NCBI GenBank assembly: GCA_024663395.1
Contig: JANFAH010000043.1
Coordinates: forward strand, 186,001 to 250,000
Reading direction: 5' to 3'
DNA length: 64,000 bases
Source: Pisolithus tinctorius
Lineage: Eukaryota; Basidiomycota; Agaricomycetes; Boletales; Pisolithaceae
Every line of letters starts with the position of its first letter. Positions within the stretch are counted from its first letter, which is position 1. The notes under the pieces were generated by a model that was not told where the DNA came from, did no database searches, and worked only from the letters and a program-made list of their open reading frames with translations. Shown here in pieces: positions 56,861-64,000 of the stretch. The translations under genes and the position numbers were made by a program.

Positions 56861-56969
56861 GAAGGAATCTGGTAAGGAACTTCAGTATGCTGACAAACTA
56901 CTGTATTGAGTACAGTACCTGGTGAGGAACTGTACAAGTCAGTAAGGTAGTCTACCAAGGTAGACTGGT

Positions 56970-57176
56970 CCTCCCCTGTTCATGCCAGGTTCCAGGTTTA
57001 CCCAGGAAAGAGCTGATGAGCTCAATCTGGATCCATGGAAGTTCCTCTGGCCTGCAGAATTAGATCTAGTGCAATGGCTAGTTGGAACACATCAATCCAC
57101 CTTCACCTGGGACACCTCAGATAGAGGGACCTTTCAACCTCTGAAGATACCTGTCACAACTGTGCATTCAGCCTAA
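56970..57176 (+). pseudogene. Fragment of a Gypsy pol, start of RT
   Basis: The frame MPGSRFTQERADELNLDPWK with FLWPAELDLVQWLVGTH and TWDTSDRGTFQPLKIPVTTV corresponds to the segment just upstream of the RT palm in Gypsy Pol (compare KKLTQERLTSMKINADGFLW in Gypsy-2). It stops before the IPIPPG motif. It is a short relic unrelated by nucleotide to Gypsy-2. Confidence 0.5.
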
Positions 57177-57578
57177 GTCTCTGCTCACTCTGCACCCTAC
57201 TCTACTGGTCATTCACTCACTCTGCGCCAACTTTGCCTGCCCTCTACTGTTTACAAGTCTACTCCACTCTGACTGCTGTCAGACTTGGTACTGGTCTACC
57301 ATTGGACCATGTGGACTGTCTTCCAAGAGGTCATGTGACCCTTACCTATCCAGCCTTCAGACTTCTCCTTGACAGCACACAGTCAGGTACTTCCACAGTG
57401 CACTCACCTCATGGTTTGGTGCCTAGACTGTTTCCTTTTTGGTCTGTTCTATGTTACTCATTGTATGTTCTCCATCTTCCCTTCATTCATTGTCCAGGAA
57501 GTTTTTACTTGAAAATTTACAAGTCTGTATGTCAGTTCCAATTCCAGTTACTGTACCTCTGTAGTAGTATAAAAGCTG
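57177..57578. other. CpG-poor sequence of unknown origin
   Basis: Between the Gypsy relic and the 5' end of LINE-B. A 120-codon ORF occurs but has no recognisable domain. Probably decayed transposon DNA. Confidence 0.4.
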
Positions 57579-57579
57579 G

Positions 57580-58819
57580 TGGAAATGCTTCTTGACTCCA
57601 CTCCATGTGGCACCCTGACAAGGACCCCAAAAGAAAAATTTCTTCAACCTTCTTGCCCCAGCCAGGATCAGCTGAGCCTGTCACAGATTATAGCAATGTA
57701 TAGCAGTGTTCTTACAGAGTTATACTCACAAGAACAGATGCAAAAACACCCACACCCCCATCCCCCTGTTTTATGACCTCAACAGGATGAACTGTCCACA
57801 AGGTCACATTCCCATGCCATGCCAGGCTCCCCACCAGGACCCCAAATGTCAAACCCCACCAAACTCAGTAAAACTACTAGAAGCAGTGGTTTATCACTTG
57901 ACAAAATTATCAATGACCCAGAAGCCAAAATCAAAGATGTGGTAACAGCCAGGACCTTCCTTGATCAGCTCTACACAATACAGGGAGAACCAACCATGCC
58001 AGAACACATCTCACATGGTCTCTTTTACATCTTGCAGACCAAGGGGGTGAACAACACCCTGTGTTCAGCAATTCATGCCATGGCATATTTGGTCAGAGAT
58101 CTCACCATGTCAGAACTTACTGAATCCATTGTTGCAGCAGCCTCAAGCAAGATGGAGAACTCAGTCATAGCTGCCATCTCCCCACAAGTTGCCAACATCC
58201 TCTCAGCTGCTGAAAACCTAGAGAAAACCAACAAAAACACAAGGACTGCCAGTGACAACACTATCAGGAAGATCAGATCAATCACCAACTCCCCCAGCCA
58301 TGTGGACACCACCCAACTGGAGACCCACATTAAAAATCTGATTGGGGAAATGGAAGCAATGAAAACAGTGCTAGCAGACATGAAGAACCATCTCAAGACC
58401 CAACCCCCCACTCTCCCCACTCCATACAGGGACATGCTAGCATCAGCACCACCCAACCTGAACCAGATCCCACTAGGAAAATGATTTGCACCAGAATATG
58501 CTAAGGCCCATGCAGCTATTAAGGAATGGCAGCTACTGATTGACCCCAACAGCAACCACCTCCTTCTGAACAATGCCGTGACAAGGGAGGCCACCATTGA
58601 CCTCATCAAACAAGCCCTAGAAACTATAGACCAGGTTGATGGTCCTAACTTGCAACTAAGATCAATCGCACAACTATGCAACAATGGAATTCTTCTCGAA
58701 TTCAACAACCAAGAAGTGGTAGATTGGATCAAAGAACTGGCCAACAAGACAGCTTTCCTTGAGAGACTGGGTGGAGAAGTTGTGATAAAGGACAGACACT
58801 TTAACATAGTAATTGTCAA
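57580..58819 (+). mobile_element. LINE-B, 5' part of a LINE related to LINE-A
   Basis: Its beginning (aaatgcttcttgactccact) matches the 5' end of LINE-A. ORF1 runs from 57,819 (MPGSPPGPQM) with FILQTKGVNNTLCSA, MAYLVRDL and AISPQVANILSAAENLEKTN. There is a TGA at 58,482-58,484 in LGK-stop-FAPEYAKAHAA, where LINE-A has a sense codon, and the protein then continues open to FNIVIVK at 58,819. The Copia element begins there, so ORF2 is presumably displaced beyond the right edge and is not lost. Confidence 0.78.
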
Positions 58820-59104
58820 GTATGTGATCTGGAGTTACAGTAATGTCTTGGAGTTTTGCTGTCAGTGCTTGGAATTGTTCTCTGAGTCTTGGAATTAAAT
58901 TCCAATGGCACTATGCTTACTAATTATGGTACTATAAATTTTCTGCACTGTTCTTTTCCACCTCAGTGATTACTTTGTACACTGAGGTGAGCATACTTAT
59001 ACTTACATTTGTTTACTTGGTACTGATGTAGTGTAGAAACTCATACCTTTGTTAGGTACTAATATAGTGATTACTTCATACACTGAGAAACTCATACCTT
59101 TGTT
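58820..59104 (+). repeat. Probable Copia 5' LTR
   Basis: About 285 bp between the LINE-B break and the primer site. It contains a direct duplication of about 45-50 bp (gtgattacttcatacactga..aactcatacctttgttagg words near 58,968-59,105). Boundaries are inferred by position only. Confidence 0.45.
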
Positions 59105-59105
59105 A

Positions 59106-59117
59106 GGTTATGAGCCC
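59106..59117 (+). promoter_or_regulatory. Copia primer binding site, half-tRNA-iMet type
   Basis: ggttatgagccc matches, with one difference, the ggttatgggccc word complementary to the 5' half of initiator tRNA-Met that primes many Copia elements. It sits right after the probable LTR and 53 bp before gag. Confidence 0.5.
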
Positions 59118-59169
59118 CACTCTCACACTCTAATTCCAAAAGAGTTAATACACAGCATCAATACCCACT

Positions 59170-60287
59170 ATGGTGAAAGATGATCATTCCTTACAAGTCC
59201 CAACCCTAAATGTGGACAGAAGCAACTGGCTATATTACAAGGCTTGGGTTGAATGGGCTGTCAGTTTGAAAGGGCTGATTGGACACCTGACTGGCTTGGA
59301 TGCAAAACCAGAGGACCCTTCAGCAGGGAAAGACTCCTCCTGGAAGCCCACAGTTACAGAGCAAAAACTTGTTAACAAATACCCAGAAAAACTCTGGCAA
59401 TGGGCAAAGGATGATGGATACATCAAGCAAGTGATCACTGTGTCACTCCCAGAATCCCTATTCCTTTGAGTCCTGAAGGAAGAGACTGTGAAGAGTGTGT
59501 GGGGTGTCCTCACTGACCTTTTCCAAAACTGCTCTTGCATTGTCACAATTGATCTTCAGAGAAAACTCCAAGAATCCTGCTGTGTGGAAAAAGGTGATGT
59601 CCATGCTCACTTCGACAAGATGTGTGCACTGCATGAACAACTTGCCATGCTTGGACAGTCAATCACAGACAATGACTTTGTAGCCATCATTCTCAGTTCA
59701 CTTCCCACTTCTTATGACTCCAACCTTGCAGCTATGATGTCTTTGGCCCTAGTCATGCAAAAGGACCTATCTCCAGACTTCATCATTAAAGTAATTTCTG
59801 ACAAATATGATAGGTGCCAAACATGGATGAAAAGGGGCAACACTGGAAACTCTGGAAATTCCGAAGACATGGCTTACTCAGTGAAGGATGGAAAGAAGCC
59901 AAATTGTGAAAACTGTGGAAAGAAAGGTCATACAAAAGACCAATGCTGGGAAGAGGGTGGTAGAAAAGCTGGGCAAGCACCCAAGTGGTTCCAGAACAAG
60001 GGGAAAGGGAAAAAGAAGGAGAAAGGCACTGGAAAAGCAGCCACTGCGGCCAGTGCATCAGCCAGCTCAAGCACACAGACCAGCACTGACTTGGAACCTG
60101 ATGGAGTTTGGCTAGCACACCTGCAGGATGATGACTGGCTTATGGAAATTGTGGAGGAAGAAATTCTGAACCCCCAGGACATCATTAACAATGAAGAAGA
60201 TGCATACATGAACAACTATGACCATGTTCTCCTCATGGGCAAAAACCTAAATTCCACAGAAGAGACCATCCTGTTTGACTCTGGTGC
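59170..60287 (+). pseudogene. Copia Gag and start of protease
   Basis: Starts MVKDDHSLQVPTLNVDRSNW. The UBN2/Gag-like region includes YYKAWVEWAVSLKGLIGHLT, VWGVLTDLFQNCS, HFDKMCALHEQLAMLGQSIT and DNDFVAIILSSLPTSYDS. A CCHC knuckle CENCGKKGHTKDQC lies near 59,908-59,949, followed by a Lys/Gly and Ala/Ser-rich linker. It ends in the protease motif ILFDSGA, where the solo LTR begins. An in-frame TGA (59,467-59,469) follows SLPESLFL. Confidence 0.85.
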
Positions 60288-62145
60288 TGTCACACACCAA
60301 AGGTGTTGTGGACATGGTTACAGCTGACTCTGCCTAACTCATTGATGAGTTGCACACAATGCCCATGCATGCAGATGAAGACTAAAGGCCTCATGTGTAG
60401 AAAGACTGTCAGACTGTTAACAGTCATCCTTCACACAAGAATGAGTTGTCAGTGCTAAAGAGAAAAGAGGAAGCAAGTTAAGCATGCATTAAAGGTTTTT
60501 AGCACCTGTGTATGGCATTCTGGTTTTCAGTCATATCTCCACCATTTCCAAAGATATCGACTCAGTTCTCACACTCACTTAAAGTGCTCAGCCCCACGAT
60601 TCTTCCTTCCAAATTTGGAGAGGATCCTCGCACCCTACACATTTCTACAGCACTCCATCCATCAGATGCTCATTTTGCTAAGTCCATCAATCATGGCTGC
60701 CTCTTCGTCAATCATCTCAGTTGTCTCATTTGCTAGAGACAGTGGCTACATATATCTGCCAGGTGTTCCCACCAGCTTCCATCCTGAAGCCCCCTGGTTC
60801 ATCCCAGTTGTTGTCAGCCCCATCCCATCCCATGCAGCTTGGTCAGCATGTTCTCCTTGTCAGTATGACTTCCAGAAGGATGTTCTTTGGTTGCCTCAGG
60901 TCTGTCACTCAGGTTAGAAAGGTCTTATGTGGTCATTTCGGTCTCCCCTCTTGATGAAGCATATGGATCATTCCTCCCTGCTCCCTGCACTGTCTTTATT
61001 CCAGTCTTGTCCATCATTCTCCCCACATTGCAACAGCTGCAGTATGGTCTACTGTTCTCCAGCCTCCCTGATCGCATCCATGATGAGTATGACTGTGCAT
61101 CTTGCCTTCTTACTGCAAGATCCAGCAGAAGACTGTCCCCCCTTCTCCTCCTCCTCCTTCAGAGCCCTGTTCATGAAGTTTTTGTTAACTTCACTGAGAG
61201 GATGAAAAGGTGGGAGATGTGATTGCATATGCTCCCATTGCCCCACAGACCCCCAATGCCCTAGCCCCCTTTGATGCCTGACTCATGCCCTTCAATTCTG
61301 GAATTAATACTTCCCTATTTGGAAACACTGTCCATCTGTCATGCCATCTTTGGATCTAGAGATGTCTCTGCTGAGATCTGACTTGCATCGCCACCCCCTA
61401 ATGTGATATCAGTGCACTTACTCAGTTTCTGATTCTATTTGACTCATTCTGTGATATTTTGACTATCCTTGACTCATTCATTGCCAATACTTACCAATCT
61501 TCTTTGCTTGCTTACTTTTCATTTCTTGCTTACTCATCATGATTACTCAGTCCTTACTCATTACTTACCAAGCATTTGTGCCCTGTTTGTCACAAGCTGT
61601 GCTCCCCCCACAGTATATAAACCCCCATGTACTTAGCTACCTACAAGTGAATCAGAAGTTACTCAGAAGTCAGCTCAGCTCAGCATATCTCGTCATTGAC
61701 AGTTGAGGCTCATTTGGAAGAGTCTATCTGTCTTCATTTGAATCATTGGTAGTTGAGGCTCCATCAAGGGTCTATCTACCTCTATTCATCATCAGCAGTA
61801 TCATCAGTGCTTAGTCAGCAAGTTTGCTTAGTCACCCATCTGCTCCTGCATAACTTGTCAATGACTTGCACCAGGAGCATATTCTATCAAAGTCTGTTAC
61901 TCCCAAGTCCTTTCAGCTGAACACCCCTGCTCTGTTCAGCATCCCCTTCTCAATCAGCATTCATTCATCCTCTCCTGCAGTAACTTGTTGACGAACTTGC
62001 ACCAGGAGCACCTCCACTTGAAGTCTCCCCCACTTTAGGTTTCTCTGCCCTCCAGGTTCCACAGAGGTAAACCACCACTCGCTCATATTTGTCTTTGGTG
62101 TTGGTTTTGGTTGGTTTTCACCACCTTTCCACACTTTGACTCACA
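60288..62145 (+). repeat. Solo LTR of the Gypsy-2 family (1,858 bp)
   Basis: Starts TGTCACACACC and ends GACTCACA, aligning over its full length with the two Gypsy-2 LTRs but with most CG dinucleotides replaced by TG or CA (for example gagtcgtcag to gagttgtcag, aagcgcgcat to aagcatgcat). No internal Gypsy sequence is attached, so it is a product of LTR-LTR recombination. Flanking 4-mers are gtgc (60,284-60,287) and gcac (62,146-62,149), both one CpG transition away from gcgc. Confidence 0.9.
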
Positions 62146-63578
62146 GCACTTCACATCATATGTCCTCCTACTGCAGAAAATTCCTTGATTACAAGCCAAT
62201 TGTACCTAAACCTATCACTGTGGCTGACAACCACACCTTTCATGCCATTGGAAAAGGCAATCTTGCAATCTTGCTCCCAAATGGCACTACCCAGACCCAC
62301 ATTTGACTCAAGGATGTGCTCTATGCCCCCAAAATGGGCATCACACTCATTTCCATTGGCAAACTCAATGTTGCTGGGTATGCAGCATTATTCCATGACA
62401 AGTGTTGTCAAATTTTTGATGCTTGGAAAAAGAAATTAGTGGAAATTCCGATGCAGAAAGGGCTCTACTGCCTCAAATGAGCTCATTGCACCTTCACAGG
62501 CCTAGCTAAGGCCACAGAATCCCTCACCATGGAGGAGATACATGTCAGGCTCAGCCACATCACTCCCGAAGCCATCTGGCAGATGCTGAAGGATGGCATG
62601 ATCAGCAGAATTAAACTGGACAAAGCACATTCCACCATGGGCACATGCAATTCATGCAAATATGCCAAAGCAACTCAGAAGCCCATTGGGAAGGAGTGCA
62701 ACCCACCCTGCCATGAACATCTAGGCAACGAGGTCCACACAGATCTCTGGGGACCTTCTCCAGTCCAAACCCCTGGCCACAGTCAGTACTACATGTCATT
62801 CATGGATGACCACACCCATGACACCAAGCTGTACCTCCAGAAGATGAAAGCCAAGACCTTCATGTCATACAAGGCCTACAAAGCATGGCTGAACACACAG
62901 TTCAATACCAAAGTCAAGCAACTTTGCTCAGATCATGGGGGAGAGTATCTTAGTGTGAAATTTTCAGAATATCTGAAATCCCAAGGCACAGAACGACACA
63001 TAACTGTCCATGATACCCCCAAACACAATGGAGTTGCAGAACAACTCAACAGAACACTTGTTGAGTGTGTATGTGTGATGATTCACACCAGTGGCCTACC
63101 CAAGAACCTCTGGGGGGAGGCCATCATGCATGTGACCTGGCTCAAAAACTGCTTGTCAACTTGCTGTCTAGGCACAAAAACTCCCTATGAAATGCTCTAC
63201 CAAAGACCACCTGACCTCTCAAAAATTCTGGTCTGGGGATGTCATGTCAAGGTCCATGACACCTCTGGCTCCAAACTAGACATGCAAGCCCGAGACAGAC
63301 ACTGGGTAGGAATTGATCCTGAGAGCAATGGCCACCACATCTACTGGCCAGACACACAAGCAATTGGAATAGAATGTAGCATCATTTTTGAGTGCTGGGA
63401 AGTGTCTGTACCTTCAGGTGTGCTGCTTGAGGGGGAGCAGGGAAATTCCAAAGCCTCACAAGGAAATTCCGAGGCTACACAGACAGTTGAGCAACCCACA
63501 GAAGCAACTGCAGAAATTCCACAACTTGTTCCAGACCCACTCAGAGAAAATTTTGAAACACCTCCACCTCAACCTTGA
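62146..63578 (+). pseudogene. Copia protease remainder and integrase
   Basis: After the LTR the protease continues TSHHMSSYCRKFLDY, PITVADNHTFHAIGKGNLAI and LKDVLYAPKMG. The integrase GAG-pre domain (MEEIHVRLSHITPEAIWQML, CNSCKYAKATQKP) and core follow: first Asp in EVHTDLWGPSPVQT, second in QLCSDHGGEYLSVKFSEYLK, and Glu in HNGVAEQLNRTLVECV. In-frame TGA codons at 62,304-62,306, 62,478-62,480 and 63,576-63,578. Confidence 0.85.
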
Positions 63579-64000
63579 CATTCTACTTGCCAGCGCTTTG
63601 AATCAGACTATATGAGGCACTTATGTGCAGGTGAAGGAACTTGTGATGGACACATCCCTCTGGACTTTGTGAAAGAACTCTGAGAGAGCAACAGAAACCC
63701 TAACAGCCCTAAATACCAAGAGAATGCCACCTACATATTTGACAAAGAACTAGCTACCAATGAAGATGACACTAACATTGTGTATGCTATGGTGGCAGGG
63801 ATGGCTGAAGCCAAAGGGCTGGATCTGTCAACAGTACAGGTGGCAAAATCCTGAGCTGACTGGCTGAAGTGGCAAAATGCCATAAATGTGGAATTAAAGA
63901 GCCTAGAGGAAGTGCATACCTGGGATGTCATTGAGTGCCCCAAAGGTGCAAATGTCATAGGATGCAAATGGGTCTTCAAGATCAAATGCAATGCCACCGG
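63579..64000 (+). pseudogene. Copia Pol: linker and start of reverse transcriptase
   Basis: Continues the integrase frame through TGA codons at 63,681-63,683 and 63,852-63,854 to the RT start WLKWQNAINVELKSLEEVHT, WDVIECPKGANVIGCKWVFK. This is the N-terminal motif of Copia-type RT (RVT_2). The catalytic YVDD and RNase H lie beyond the window. Confidence 0.8.

Larger units (their letters stand above)
58820..64000 (+). mobile_element. Ty1/Copia LTR retrotransposon, cut by window edge and by a solo LTR
   Basis: A short LTR-like leader (58,820 to about 59,104), a primer-binding-like site at 59,106-59,117, gag-pol from 59,170, and order Gag, protease, integrase, RT, which marks Ty1/Copia. A Gypsy-2-type LTR interrupts the protease. 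The window ends in the RT domain. The 3' LTR is outside, so the exact LTR start and the element's own target duplication cannot be checked. All in-frame stops found are TGA. Confidence 0.85.

Noticed and set aside
59170..64000. TGA read as a sense codon (recoding) in the Copia and LINE elements
   Set aside because: The TGA codons coincide with general CpG loss, and host genes in the window end normally at TGA (for example the membrane protein at 42,517-42,519). Decay of CGA is simpler.

Overview
This is genomic DNA of a filamentous basidiomycete, most likely an Agaricomycete. Host genes carry many short introns (about 50-60 bp, GT..AG). The recognisable proteins are typical fungal housekeeping proteins, and the transposons (Ty3/Gypsy, Ty1/Copia, a Tad1/I-like LINE with RNase H, a Plavaka-type DNA transposon, a Tc1/mariner remnant) are those expected in mushroom-forming fungi. 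Species cannot be told from the sequence.

Layout. (1) 1-14,681: a minus-strand Gypsy element (Gypsy-1) whose 5' LTR was split by a plus-strand Gypsy element (Gypsy-2, 3,158-14,583) with two LTRs of about 1.8 kb and a 4-bp target duplication. (2) 14,700-23,300: a strongly CpG-depleted Plavaka-like transposase gene on the minus strand, split by a 6.6-kb LINE (LINE-A) flanked by a 13-bp target duplication. (3) 23,833-26,555: a minisatellite of about 39 copies of a 70-bp unit. (4) 26.8-43.8 kb: a dense host gene island: a protein with a helical N-terminus and a ubiquitin-like domain, RNA14, a GH85 endo-beta-N-acetylglucosaminidase, an anoctamin, HRP1, an unknown basic protein, a 3' fragment of PdxT/SNO, a multi-pass membrane protein and TIM17. 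(5) 44-55.8 kb: a small paralogous region with one 5'-truncated and two longer copies of an MCH1-like MFS transporter plus an exon relic, interleaved with a cytochrome P450 and a 7TM GPCR-like gene. (6) 56-64 kb: CpG-depleted nested transposons: Tc1 and Gypsy relics, then LINE-B, interrupted by a Copia element, itself interrupted in its protease motif by a solo LTR of the Gypsy-2 family.

Two different kinds of damage dominate. The transposons at 14.7-23.3 and 56-64 kb show CpG-to-TpG/CpA decay: nearly all in-frame stops located are TGA where related elements have Arg. In contrast, Gypsy-1, Gypsy-2 and essentially all host genes, including essential ones (TIM17, RNA14), are broken mainly by single-base insertions or deletions. 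That pattern fits uncorrected long-read indel errors better than real pseudogenes. Coding coordinates for host genes are therefore gene spans, not clean ORFs.

Functionally, RNA14 and HRP1 both belong to the pre-mRNA 3'-end cleavage/polyadenylation machinery and lie 6 kb apart. The other host genes show no shared pathway.
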